A DNA stretch of 64,000 nt from Anolis sagrei (Eukaryota; Chordata; Lepidosauria; Squamata; Anolidae): assembly GCF_037176765.1 (NCBI RefSeq), contig NC_090024.1, positions 153,387,278-153,451,277 on the forward strand. The letters run 5' to 3'. The stretch's first letter is position 1. Each line of letters opens with the position of its first letter. The notes beneath the pieces are model-generated. The model made no database searches. It was given only the letters and a program-made list of their open reading frames with translations, and had not been told where the DNA came from. A program made the translations under genes and the position numbers. Positions 11,093-22,689 of the stretch are shown here, in pieces.

Positions 11093-11289
11093 TTCAAGAG
11101 TTATCATACCAGGTGACACCAACACTACTTAGGGCTAGCCCTGCTGAACCAACACTTTTTAGGTTGTGAAATTGCTGGATGGTTCATTTGAAACATGAAT
11201 GATGATGATGATCCTTTTTTCTCTTAAAAGGGATTCAAAGTGGTGAATAATGCTAAGAACAAATCAAAATACAATTTAAAACTTAAAGC

Positions 11290-11585
11290 ATATCTACACT
11301 AAATTAGAATTAAATCTAGGCATCACAAGAGGCAGAGCTAACTTTAAGGAATGGGGCTACACAGTGGAGTCCACGACATGCGCATGTGGAGAAGAGCCAA
11401 CCACAGACCACCTACTACAATGCAGCCTGACCCCTGTCACATGCACAATGGAGGATCTTCTCACAGCAACATCAGAGGCACTCCAAGTGGCCAGCTTCTG
11501 GTCAAAGGACATTTAGCACAACACCAAGTTCTTTTTTTTTAAAACTCTGTATTTTCAACTTGCTTCTGACATGATAAATAAATAC
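11290..11585 (+). mobile_element. LINE 3' end with terminal Cys motif
   Basis: Worn C-terminus reading STTCACGEEPTTDHLLQC-like in a shifted frame, then CACTCCAAGTGGCCAGCTTC and a tail CTTCTGACATGATAAATAAA. The same family occurs at 51.6-52.5 kb (minus) and 60.4-60.95 kb (plus). Clade not certain. Confidence 0.7.
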
Positions 11586-14500
11586 ATAGGCTTGAAAAAC
11601 AATAATAACAACAAAACATTTGTTAGGTCATGTTTGCTGTTAGCTGATTTAAGTCCCTATGTTAGGAGAAAGGCAGGATAAAAATAAAGAAAATACAATG
11701 AATAAATAAAACATTTATTAAATCTTCTTAGTGCTGAGTTCAATTGCTTAAAAAGATCTGTAGTAATTGTTTCACTCAGTCCTTGGTGTGACCTTCCCAA
11801 GCCTTTTGTTACCAAAGCATTCTGTTGCCATCATTTCTTCATTGCTCTCATATCTTTTTCACATTCCTAAAATACATGCAACACTTTTAAAGCCACCTCT
11901 CTGAAGCATTCTTCCTGCTCATGGTGTGCATCCAATCCTGAAATCCACATTTACAATGCCTTCAGCTCGTGTTGCTTCCCTTTGTTCCACCTAGCTAGCA
12001 AGGATTATAACAAGATACCAGTGTAAAGTGCACAGTTACCATTATTATTCATGTATAACAGTGATTCCATGTTTCTAGTTGTACATAGTGCAACGTGACC
12101 CAGGACTCAAAACTGTGCCCATGAAAATGGTAAAAGGTTCAGCCATGGCACTTTGCTTCCAATCATCCACAGGGTCTGTCCAATCTGTTTGGATCCAAGG
12201 GCCACTTGTCAGCTACTTGGTCAAAAGCATTTTTGATGCAATGTCCACTAGACGGTAGTCGCCGTATACATGCATCATACCTTCCAACTGCCACAATTTG
12301 CCAGGGAGTTCCAATTTATCTCCGGCTGTCCTGTTTTTCAACAGCTTTTATAATGTCCTACTTTTTCTTTCCTCTTCTCCCTTTTGCCTCTTTATTCTCA
12401 GCTTGTTTCAATTCTAAAGTACAAAAGTTGAGTGCAAGGGGGAAGAAGCAGGGAAATCTTGCCCTTTTCAGTAGGTCAGGCAAAAGCAAACTGCTGTAGC
12501 CTCTCCTAGCTTCACTGCTCTTACGAATCCCTTTCCCCCTTCTGGCCTAACTCTGATGTGTCTTGGCCGCAATTTGTACCCCAATTTCCATACTTGAAAT
12601 TTTGGAGACTATGGTGCATATCTGCATATTAACATATTGTTTTCTTACCCCTAGATCTCTAGGGGTAAGCCAGTGAGAATTAGAAAGCAGGACAGGAAAT
12701 ATGGAGGGTGTTGGAGCATGTAAGAAATCAGTGAGTGTGTGTGTCAACTGTAAAATAAGATCCATGAAGCTGATTGGTTGGGCTATGCCAGGGGAGCAGG
12801 CTGAGCCTGGGACTTTTGGATACTGTTACATTTTTGTTCAGGCTTGAGCTATGCAGGTGCTTGGAGCAGCAGAGAGAGAAGCAGAGAGAGACAGAGTTTG
12901 GACTGTGATCTTGCTTCATTGAGCTGCTGAAGGGGTTTATCCACATGGACAAAGAAAGACCATTTTAAGTCTCTCATAAAAGGGCATGACGTGAGTTGAT
13001 GCAACTGACCACATTGTACATATGTTGTTCTAAACTACAAAAAATAAACTACTTGTTCTTTCTTGTTCATCTGCATGGCATGTTTTCTTTCTCTGGCAAG
13101 GCAGTGTGTGGGCTGATCAAACACGAACTACACTTTTTTTTTTTACATTACTCCACAGAGGGGACGGTTATCTATAATTAGATTCCATAGGTTATACACA
13201 CTGTTGCTTTAGAAGAAATCAAAATACTAATTTTAAAAAGCATTCAGATTATAGTATCTTTGTTATACAGCAATTACTGTGGGGGAAAGTGGCATGGAAG
13301 TCCCATTCTGCCAGCTCAGTTGCATTGCCTAAATCTTGACCTGACCTGGTATAATGTTGTTTATGATTTTGTTATATATTTGTCATTGTTATTATAATTT
13401 TTATTGTCTTTTCCATGTTCTATACTTTATCCTTAGCTGCGAAACCACCATGAGGATTATGAGCAAAAACAGGATATGAATGCATAAATCTGACAACAGT
13501 AAATAAAAATGCACTTCTCAATTGTGTTGACTCTTTTTCCTATATGTATGCAAATAATACCAATCCTCATAAAAATGAAACAGGCCCTGAGTCTATGACA
13601 CACACACCTCATTAAAAAAACACCTGAGTTCACTGGCTGAACCATCTGGAGATGCATATAGTTCAAGGCAGTTGAACCGTTCCTGCAGCCCACAGGCAGA
13701 AACTGTGTATGAAACTCCACAGATCCCTGTATCAATCACAACTACCTGTTGTATGAAATCAACATAATTTCAACACAAAAGTAGCAATATTCAGAATCCA
13801 GCACACTAATCATGAACAGGTCTCAAATGTAGTGTAAAAAATGAGATTAGAGGGGAGAAACCCTGGTGTACACAGTATGCAGTGTGCGTTCTGTTACTCT
13901 TACTTTGCTCATTATTTCCTTGAGTGTGGTGGTGCAATCAAGTTAAATTGTTTTCCCTTCTTTTAAAGGGGAATAAATGCTGCCACCTGGTGGTTAAATG
14001 ATATAATGAATATTTCAGTGGTCTGAAATTAGAAAACTTTCCACAACTTTTTGACAGGTAAGATGCACACTTAAGACTTTATCACACGACCATGCTATTC
14101 TACTACAGTTGTATTACAAGTGATAGTGGATATATACTGCATTGAGCACAGAGCGTGTACTTAGTACTCCATGGCACTTTGTGAACCGTGTCTCATTGGA
14201 CATGCCAGTGAGAACTGCTGCATCTGCATCTGGGATAAAAGGTAGCTTTAGGATAGAACTAGATGCAAATACCACCAAATCCCACATTTGCATTTCAGAA
14301 GTACGAAAAGCAGGAAGTGGGTACTTAGATTGTTTTTTTTTTAAAAAAAAAAGAATTATTCATAAAATATGAATAACAAGTGTTCCATGTTTTAATTAAG
14401 TATGGAATAAAAGGTTATGACTAAACCTTGTTACTATATTTAATAGAGCCTGAATGAAGAAAATATATAGAAAATAGGGAATGAGGAAGGGAATAACTAC

Positions 14501-14748
14501 TGTTAACATTAAAACACATACATTGATATTGAGGAGCTGCCTGGAGGATCAGCCCTCCTATATTCAGAAAGGCCTAGTTTTTTTTAGTATTTTCCACCCT
14601 TTCATGCCTAGATATATCATTGCATATAAATTCTGTCTTATAATTAGACTGATTTGGGGGGTTGGGGTTGGGGGGGGGTCTTATCTATTTTGTAAGTTTG
14701 CATACTAGTGCTTCACTGAGGATGAAGTATGTGCGACCCAAGTAAATC
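11586..14748. other. Intergenic, little recognised
   Basis: AT-rich with several A-rich or TTTA tracts (for example 11700, 13130-13145). A stretch at about 12740-13060 has a CCAAT box and AATAAA but no proven repeat ends. No gene recognised. Confidence 0.4.
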
Positions 14749-14942
14749 CAGTATGTCCCTGCATTACAAACATCTGATTTACGAATGATTCAGTTAACCC
14801 TTCCCCTTCCCTGTGCTATTCAAAGCATATACACACACATCTGGGGTTATACTTTAAAAATGTACCTGTTCCGAATTACAAGCAAATTCAACTTAAGAAC
14901 AAACCTACAGAACCTACCTTGTTTGCAACTTTGGGACTGCAC
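14749..14942. mobile_element. MITE with GTCCC/GGGAC ends
   Basis: GTATGTCCCTGCATTACAAAC at the left and (reversed) GCAGTCCCAAAGTTGCAAAC at the right are inverted; the middle carries AACTTAAGAACAAACCTACA. A common small vertebrate repeat type; superfamily not assigned. Confidence 0.5.
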
Positions 14943-14962
14943 GTTTATTTATATGTATTTAT

Positions 14963-15770
14963 TAGGGCTGTGCGTTCAATTAGAAAAAGTTTCAGAACTC
15001 ATTACAAAATTAGGGGGCACCGGTGTTCCATTTTTAAAGTGTCATTAGTAAACATTTTGTTACTATAACGAGAGTAACAAAATTTTGTTACTTTTTCATT
15101 ATCGTCATTGTGCAAGTGGAGAAAATTCAGGGACTTCTTTCTAATTTTTACAGCTATTCGCTGTAAAACACATTTACCACTGTTAGCCCATCAAATTTTA
15201 GAAAGTTCACTTATTCATAGACTTTTGGAGAATTTTCAAAGTTTTTATCGCCACCATTAAAAATAATAGCAAGAGCTATCTCCTTGAATTTTCTATACAA
15301 TGATGCAAAATAACGGGATCATTCCCTCCTCCCAACTTTTAGAAATATTCATACATCTACTGATTTTAGATAAATTTTTAAAATGTTTTAACAAAAACAT
15401 TTTTTTTGTAAAGCCACAACAGCTATCTCATTGAATGTCTCTCACATTAACCAATAGAACTTCCATTTAGGGATTTCTTCTTAGCCCAGCACAGAGATTT
15501 ACTTATTAGAAGTAATAGTCAGTCCTCCTCTTTGCAGTTTCAACAATTTATTGGCACTCTGACTGACTGCTGCTACGGAGGAACAAATTTCTCCCCTATC
15601 CCGATTGTTCAGCAGATTTCTGGGAAATGTAGTTTAGGACAGGGCCTTTTGAACTCTCTGGCAAAGGGCTACTTGACTTCCCAAACTACATTTCCTAGAA
15701 ATCTGTGCTCTCTCGGTATCTTTCTCAGCAAACTTTGCTTTCTAACTGCTGCTTCCCTCTTCTAATAGCA
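14963..15770. repeat. Unclassified interspersed repeat with an internal hairpin
   Basis: Starts TAGGGCTGTGCG, a common start of lizard interspersed repeats. At about 15613-15705, TTTCTGGGAAATGTAGTTT is mirrored by AAACTACATTTCCTAGAAA, a 90-bp hairpin. The right boundary is uncertain. Confidence 0.45.
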
Positions 15771-16493
15771 AGAGGTCATTAATTTAAAGAGGTATGGCAT
15801 CCTTTTTGGCTTTGCTTTGTTTTGCTTGCGCTGAACATGAAACTAGAGAGGCTTCCAAGGTTTACACAATTCAAAAAATATTGGGCAAGTTTCAATTCTT
15901 AAGTATTTGGTGTAGGCTATGTCCACGTGTCGGATATCATGTTGTAGGTACGAATTTAACAAATTTGATCCAACTTATGACTAATGAAATTTTTCACAGC
16001 CTTAGTCTTTATATAAGCCCACAAAATAATTGTCTTTCAAATAAATACCTGAAGGTGTAGCAGTCCTCTACTGTGAGCAGTATACTATGCTAATTATGAA
16101 AATCGTAGTCTGTACCAATGCTTTCCTTGATCCTGTTTAATATACATTTAACATATATAAATCCTGCTTCTGAATGAAATCTTTCCTTTATAACACATCT
16201 TATGCGTGTGGGTTGCAATATTAAGACTAACTGCAGCCAGAAACCTGTGATGTTTTTATGTGTTCCAATATGGCCTCTGTTTAAAAAGATGCAAATAATT
16301 ATGAAGCCAATTTATTATAATTTATGAAAGATGTCTACCTTTTCTTTTGACTCCATGGAGTCATACTTGACATTAACCATGCAAAAAATTAGCATTGATA
16401 TTAAGGATCTTGAATCACAAGTATCCTGTGAGGCATCTTTTCTTTCATTAGCCAAAACCGAAAATTGTGATGTAGGGAAAGAAAAGAATGAGA
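15771..16493. other. Intergenic, nothing recognised
   Basis: AT-rich, no repeat family or gene seen. Confidence 0.4.
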
Positions 16494-16725
16494 GTCAGTG
16501 TGATACAGTGGCTTGTGTTTTGGATTAGGAGTCTAGGCAACTCCTAATCCAAATCCCTGCTTGGCCATGCAACTCATTGGATGGCCTTGGGCAAGTGACA
16601 CTCTCTCAGCCCAGAGGGAGGAAACAGCAAACCACCCTCTGAAGAAATCTTTAAAAAAATCCTGCAATGGGTTTGTTTTAAGATAACCATAAACTCAAAA
16701 CACGTTGAAGATACACAATGCACGC
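16494..16725 (+). mobile_element. tRNA-type SINE with RTE-like tail (worn)
   Basis: GATACAGTGGCTTGTGTTTTG head, GGCCTTGGGCAAGTGACACT and CTCTCAGCC body, worn tail. Same family as the fuller minus-strand copy at 46.03-46.26 kb. Confidence 0.6.
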
Positions 16726-16875
16726 ATTTAAAAATCCAACAGGACCTGAAGGTAAAAAAATAAAAATAAATCATGTTTCCTGCAAATTAAGCATGTTGTA
16801 ATCCAAAATTCATGGATTGTTTTTTAACACATAGTGGTTTTATGTGCTGCTTTAATTTTTGTATTTTAGGTAAGT

Positions 16876-16892
16876 CCCCCCCCCCCCCCCCC
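16876..16892. repeat. Poly-C tract
   Basis: Seventeen consecutive C on the plus strand; length is likely unreliable in assembly. Confidence 0.9.
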
Positions 16893-17234
16893 AATTTGTT
16901 GGAAGAAATATGATGGTGCTTTTGATGATGGTAACAATGTTTTCAGGGCAAAATCTGTGTGCTTGCATTTCCTATTTATCATGTTATCCTAAATATGTCA
17001 AGGTTTTTCCTCTCCCTAAAGTATATGGTGGCCCACTTCCTAAAGTCAGTGAGAATTAATTATTATCAGTCTTTTTCTAAGTATCCAGTGGGATTTATAT
17101 TCGCCAATTCTGTGTCTTGTGAAATGAAATTACATATAAATTAGTCAAATAATGAGTTCATACAAGTCAGGAAATGTTCAAAGGTAACTAAGCAAGTGGT
17201 TGCATCAGCTCAATTAGAGCACAAATATTGAATG

Positions 17235-17864
17235 AATATCCGATGTCTGGCTTGAAACTACAGTGTGCAAAAAGGATCTAAGAGTTTCAGTAGACCATAA
17301 GCTAAACATGTGTCAATAGTGTGATATGGTGGCTTAACAGTCAAATGCAATTCTAGGCTGAATCAACATGAGTAAAGTGGTTTAGGAAAGTAGTAATGTC
17401 CCTCTATTCTGCTCTCATCAGAGCTTACCTGGAATATTGGTATCCAGTTCTGAGCACCACAGTTCGAGGAGGATATCAGCAAGCTGGAAGGCGCCTAGAG
17501 GGCAATCAAGACAATCAAAGGTTTGGAAGTCAAGCCTTCTAAGGAACAACTTTGAGAACTGGGTATGTTTAACTTGGGAAGGAGAAATGTGAGGAGTGAC
17601 ATGAAAGTCATCTTGAAATATTTGAAGGAATGTCTTGTAGCAGATGGAATATGCTTGATTTCTGCAATTGAATGGATTCAAATTACGAGAAAGGAGCTTC
17701 CACCTAAGCATTATGAAGAACTTTTGAATAAAGTAAAATCTGTTGAACAGTGCAATAGATTACCTCAGAGCGTGATAGACTCTGCATCCTTGGAGGTCAA
17801 GCAGTTTGGATGGGCATTTTTCATGAGTTCTGTAATTGTATATTTCACATATGAAGGATGGGTG
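17235..17864 (+). mobile_element. CR1-type LINE, 3' part
   Basis: Follows the CR1 order: AGTTTCAGTAGACCATAAGC, CTTACCTGGAATATTGG, CAAGCTGGAAGGCGCCTAGA, TTCCACCTAAGCATTATGAAG. Broken. It is followed by a BovB insertion at 17881. Confidence 0.75.
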
Positions 17865-17880
17865 CTCTGTCATTGAAGAC

Positions 17881-18403
17881 TTTGTTGTTGTTTATTCATT
17901 CAGTCTCTTCGGACTCTTCGTGACCTCATGGACCAGCCCATGCCAGAGCTCCCTGATGGTTGTTACCACCCCCAGCTCCTTCAGGGTCAAGCCAGTCACT
18001 TCAAGGAAACACTACATTCATCTTGCCCTTGGTCGACCCCTTTCTTTTTCCTTCCATTTTCCTCAGCATATTTGTCTTCTCTAAGCTTTCATGTCTTCTC
18101 ATGATGTGGCCAAAATACTTCATCTTTGCCTCTAATATCCTTCTCTCCAATGAGCAGTTGGGCATTATTTACTGAAGTATGGACTGGTTGGATCTTCTCG
18201 TGGTCCAAAGCACTCTCAGAATTTTCCTTCAGCACTTCTCATGGTCCAAAGCACTAGTGTTTATCTTCCTTCGCTCAGCCTTCCTTATAGTCCAGCTCTC
18301 ACATCCATATGTTACTACAGGGAATACCATTGCTTTGACTATGCAGATCTTAGTTGCCAGTGTGATGTCTCTACTCTTCACTATTTTATGAGATTGGTCA
18401 TTG
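17881..18403 (-). mobile_element. RTE-BovB LINE, 5'-truncated 3' end, with target duplication
   Basis: Minus-strand BovB tail (reversed 3' end TTGTTGTTGTTTATTCATTC, then GACCTCATGGACCAGCCC). Flanked by CTCTGTCATTGAAGAC (17865-17880) and CTCTCTCATTGAAGAC (18404-18419), a 16-bp target duplication with one difference. Encodes the end of the RT protein, with several breaks; the oldest of the three BovB copies here. Confidence 0.9.
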
Positions 18404-18419
18404 CTCTCTCATTGAAGAC

Positions 18420-20500
18420 TACGGTCCTGAAATACACAATGCACCTCATATTGCAGAAGGCTATATGACAAAAGACAGAAGGCTCTCTGTCGAATATGTA
18501 TTCCTTTTGCAACCAACTAAGGATTTGACAGAGAGCTGGAACTCTGAGGCCTCCCTGTCTTGTAAATTCATCCTGTGAGTGTACTGGATATATTAAATGA
18601 GCCACAATACTCCAGAGAATTTGGGACAGAAAACATGTAAAGTTCCAGAGGTTTAGGCACTGCGGCTTCAATCGTTCCTCAGCATTAGCTATACTGGTTA
18701 CAGCTGATGAATGTTGCAATATAACATCTCAAGTAGCACATATTCCTCATCTACTTATTCAGAAGATTCAGGAAAAACAAGCAATTCACGATGGGGTGGT
18801 TTGCAAAGAAAAAAAAATATGTCATTAAAATACATGACAATTAAAATGCCATTAAAAATAAAACACAGCAGAAATCTTTCTTTTCTAGCAGAGTAATTAA
18901 GTTATGATGATGTGTAAAATAAAAGGCAGCTTACACAATGACTCCCCATCAGTGCTTCTATGTTGGGTACAAACTCAAAAACACTTAATGTCCCCAAATC
19001 CTTCCCCCTTACTAGGGATTTACCCCATGAACACAATTGCCCAACTACAGCATGAGTTTTTACAGTTGCAGTCACAACACATTCAGAAGAAAAAGCCCAT
19101 TTCAAGGAACAGTTCTCATTCAAAGTAGTAATTTCCTAGCTCATTATTCTGAATTTTAAAAGTTGTGCTTCTGCCCACAATTATGTAAAGACATTTGAAA
19201 GCTTTAATTCCATTTTGCAATTCTAAATAGATCCTGTTAATTACTCATGTCATACACCCACTTCACATTTTTAAAAAAATTATAAAGCAATTCTGATCCA
19301 TCAGGGAGGGAACTCCTTAGCATTCAAGTTTATTAACTCATTGCCTGTTCCTCATACTAATGTTTTCCATCAGTCACACATGTCAGGAAACTATTTGCAA
19401 AAGATTTAATATTCATAAAGTAATTCTGCATTTTCTTTTATCAGATGCCTATCACACAATGCCCAAAAGCTCAGATGTAACATTTATCAAACTCTCTCCA
19501 TTGTTGAAGACAGGCTGCCTTGCGTCCACACCATGAAACAGCAGAAAGAGGCAGTGATCATGGGGAAAAAACACGTGAAAAAAGGAGTGTGAGGTCTGTG
19601 ACACTAACAATTTTAATAATTACAGATTTACTTGATGTGTTAACTGAAGTCATAGTAGCTGAAGTTTCTCCTTCAGCCTCCATTTTCTGTTTTGTGCAAA
19701 AACAAACAAACAAGAAACACCAACTTTGCCTTCTCCGTTGTTGGGAGTCTAGACAGTTCTCAGCTTGGACTTATCTATATGCATTCTATGAAAATACATT
19801 CTCTCTGTTGTGAGACAATGTCACAAGTATATCTCTTAATGTCTTCTTCAGGAGAGTAGCCAGTTCATATTCATATAGAAAAACAAATATATACTAGACT
19901 CTAATCTCACTTCCCATTATTATTTGATTTCATGAGATAGTATTATTAACAAGATATGAAATATATACTTCGTACATGTTTTTGGGCTTTTGCAATCCTT
20001 GATTTGAAAGTTTCAACCTCAATATCAATTTCAATTTTGCAGATGCATTCACAGCTGGCAGATAAAGTTTACGAATACTAGTTCAGAATGGACCGTGCAG
20101 TCAACATACTAGATTTCTTCCCAAGGCTCTGCAACCAGTTAAAAGTGCCTGGAGTCTTCCAAACATTTGCAAAATCTTCAGACCAGAATTTCTGCACTCT
20201 GGAGCTCACAAAGCAGAGTGGGGGGCTTCACTCTGATAGTACTGGATAATTAACTCTAAGCTACCTCTTTATGGTACAGAACCAGGTATTTTTTAAAAAC
20301 CTATTCCGGTTTTCCTCTAATTATGTCAATGTAACATGCACCCCAATAGTGTCAGATTAAGCAAAGCATGACTGATTGTCTCAATGTTAATCAGTGTTTT
20401 CTGGTCAATTGGGAACCTGGTACTTGATTTCCCAAAGCCTTGTACACCACTTGAATGAAGGGGTGGCCAATTGTTGTATTACATGTCCAGCATCTTTCAC
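18420..20500. other. Intergenic, repeat-poor
   Basis: No gene recognised. The part 19100-19460 is AT-rich but of high complexity (TTAATTACTCATGTCA, TTTATTAACTCATTG) and could be conserved non-coding DNA. 20000-20500 shows nothing definite. Confidence 0.35.
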
Positions 20501-20514
20501 CACTGGCCATGCTT

Positions 20515-22200
20515 TGTTGTTGTTCATTCGTTCAGTCGTCTCTGACTCTTCGTGACCTCATGGACCAGTCCACGCCAGAGCTCCCTGTCGGCTGTCACCA
20601 CCCCCAGCTCCTTCAAGGTCAGTCCAGTCACTTCAAGGATGCCATCCATCCATCTTGTCCTTGGTCGGCCCCTCTTCCTTTTGCCTTCCACTTTCCCCAG
20701 CATAATTGTCTTCTCTAGGCTTTGCTGTCTCCTCATGATGTGGCCAAAGTACTTCAACTTTGTCTCTAGTATCCTTCCCTCCAATGAGCAGTCGGGCTTT
20801 ATTTCCTGGAGGATGGACTGGTTGGATCTTCTCGCAGTCCAAGGCACTCTCAGAACTTTCCTCCAACACTACAGCTCAAAAGCATCGATCTTCCTTCGCT
20901 CAGCCTTCCCTAAGGTCCAGCTCTCACATCCGTAGGTTACTACAGGGAATACCATGGCTTTGACTATGTGGATCTTTGTTGCCAGTCTGATGTCTCTACT
21001 CTTTACTATTTTATCGAGATTGGACATTGCTCTCCTCCCAAGAAGTAAGCGTCTTCTGATTTCCTGGCCACAGTCTGCATCTGCAGTAATCTTTGCACCT
21101 AGAAATACAAAGTCTGTCACGGCCTCCACGTTTTCTCCCTCTATTTCCCAGTTGTCAATCATTCTTGTTGCCATAATCTTGGGTTTTTTTTTGACGTTTA
21201 GCTGCAACCCAGCTTTTGTGCTTTCTTCTTTCACCTTGATTAGAAGGCTCCTCAGCTCCTCCTCGCTTTCGGCCATCAGAGTGGTGTCATCTGCATATCT
21301 GAGGTTGTTAATGTTTCTTCCAGCAATTTTCACCCCAGCTTTGCATTCATCAAGCCCCGCACATCGCATGATGTGTTCTGCATACAAGTTAAAAAGGTTG
21401 GGTGAGAGGATGCAGCCTTGCCGGACGCCTTTCCCAATCTTGAACCAGTCTGTTGTTCCGTGGTCAGTTCTGACTGTTGCTACTTGGTCCTTGTACAGAT
21501 TCCTCAGGAGAGAGACAAGGTGGTTTGGTATGCCCATCCCACCAAGGACTTGCCACAGTTTATTATGATCCACACAGTCAAAGGCTTTAGAATATTCAAT
21601 GAAGCAGAAATAGATGTTTTTCTGAAACTCCCTGCCTTTCTCCATTATCCAGCGGATATTGGCAATCTGGTCTCTCGTTCCTCTGCCTTTTCTAAACCCA
21701 GCTTGAACATCTGGCCACTCTCGCTCCATGTATTGCTGGAGTCTTCCTTGCAGGATCTTGAGCATTACCTTACTGGCATGAGAAATAAGGGCCACTGTAC
21801 GGAAGTTTGAGCAGTCTTTCGCATTTCCCTTTTTTGGTATGGGGATATAAGTTGATTTTTTCCAGTCTGATGGCCATTCTTGTGTTTTCCATATTTGCTG
21901 GCATATGGCATGCATCACCTTGACAGCATCATCTTTTAAGATTTTAAACAGTTCAGCTGGGATCTCGTCACCTCCTGCTGCCTTGTTGTTAGCAATGCTT
22001 CTTAAGGCCCATTCAACCTCACTCCTCAGGATGTCTGGTTCTAATTCATTCACCACACTGTCAAAACTATCCTCGATATTATTATCCTTCCTATACAGAT
22101 CTTCTGTATAGTCTCGCCACCTTCTCTTGATCTCTTCAGCTTCTGTTAGGTCCCTGCCATCTTTGTTTCTTATCATACCAATTTTTGCCTGAAATTTACC
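20515..22200 (-). mobile_element. RTE-BovB LINE, 5' truncated, long RT frame
   Basis: A minus-strand frame (22176-20869) of 435 codons covers most of the reverse transcriptase: NKAAGGDEIPAELFKILKDD, QAGFRKGRGTRDQIANIRW, the YADD box in NNLRYADDTTLMAE, and KAMVFPVVTYGCESWT. The C-terminal part (PWTARRSNQSILQEIKP to RRLNE) continues in another frame, so there is at least one frameshift near 20850-20870. The apurinic endonuclease half is missing. The 3' end is GAATGAACAACAACAAAG on the minus strand. Little decayed, so a fairly recent insertion. Confidence 0.95.
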
Positions 22201-22369
22201 TAGCTAAGGCTAAATACATTGGTATTCAGTAGCAAGATTATCACAGCTACCTTCCTATATGATGCTGGATTTCCTTTTACAAATCGGGCTTGCCTCCATT
22301 TCCGATTTTCTGCCACAGCATCATATTCAACAGCACAGTAAAGTCCTGTTTGGTCATGTCATTTTATGG

Positions 22370-22679
22370 CAGTGGTTCCCAACCTTTTTTTGACCAGGGA
22401 CCAGTTTATCAGGGACCACTTTGACTGGGGTAATGAACCAGTTTTTGGTCAACTTTAGATTTGGTTTGGGGTGCCAATTCAGAAAATTGTATTGGATAGA
22501 CCACATCAGCTCTTGTTTCTGATACAGAACATATGCCATGGTCAACGACAAAGAAGGAGTGGCAGGTGGCATGGAAGGAGCGGAAATAAAATAAAATAAA
22601 AGAGGAAGGAGGCTCACAGGGCAGATTTTCATCCTCATAGCCCACTGGTGATCTGTGGCCCACAGGTTAAAAACCACTG
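22370..22679. mobile_element. Non-autonomous hAT element with perfect 8-bp target duplication
   Basis: Ends CAGTGGTTCCCAACC and (reversed) CAGTGGTTTTTAACC, flanked by TTTTATGG at 22362-22369 and 22680-22687. 310 bp, no transposase. Its centre (GGGGTGCCAATTCAGAAAAT onward) is shared with the element at 28543-28765. Confidence 0.9.
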
Positions 22680-22689
22680 TTTTATGGCA

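Noticed and set aside
12740-13060. Possible solo LTR (CCAAT box, AATAAA, TG-rich start)
   Set aside because: No matched ends or target duplication could be shown; could equally be unique DNA. Left unassigned.
1-22000. SELENOF, the expected next gene beyond SH3GLB1
   Set aside because: Looked for its C-terminal words (such as LKWNTDSVEEFL) on the plus strand; none found. It probably lies left of the window.
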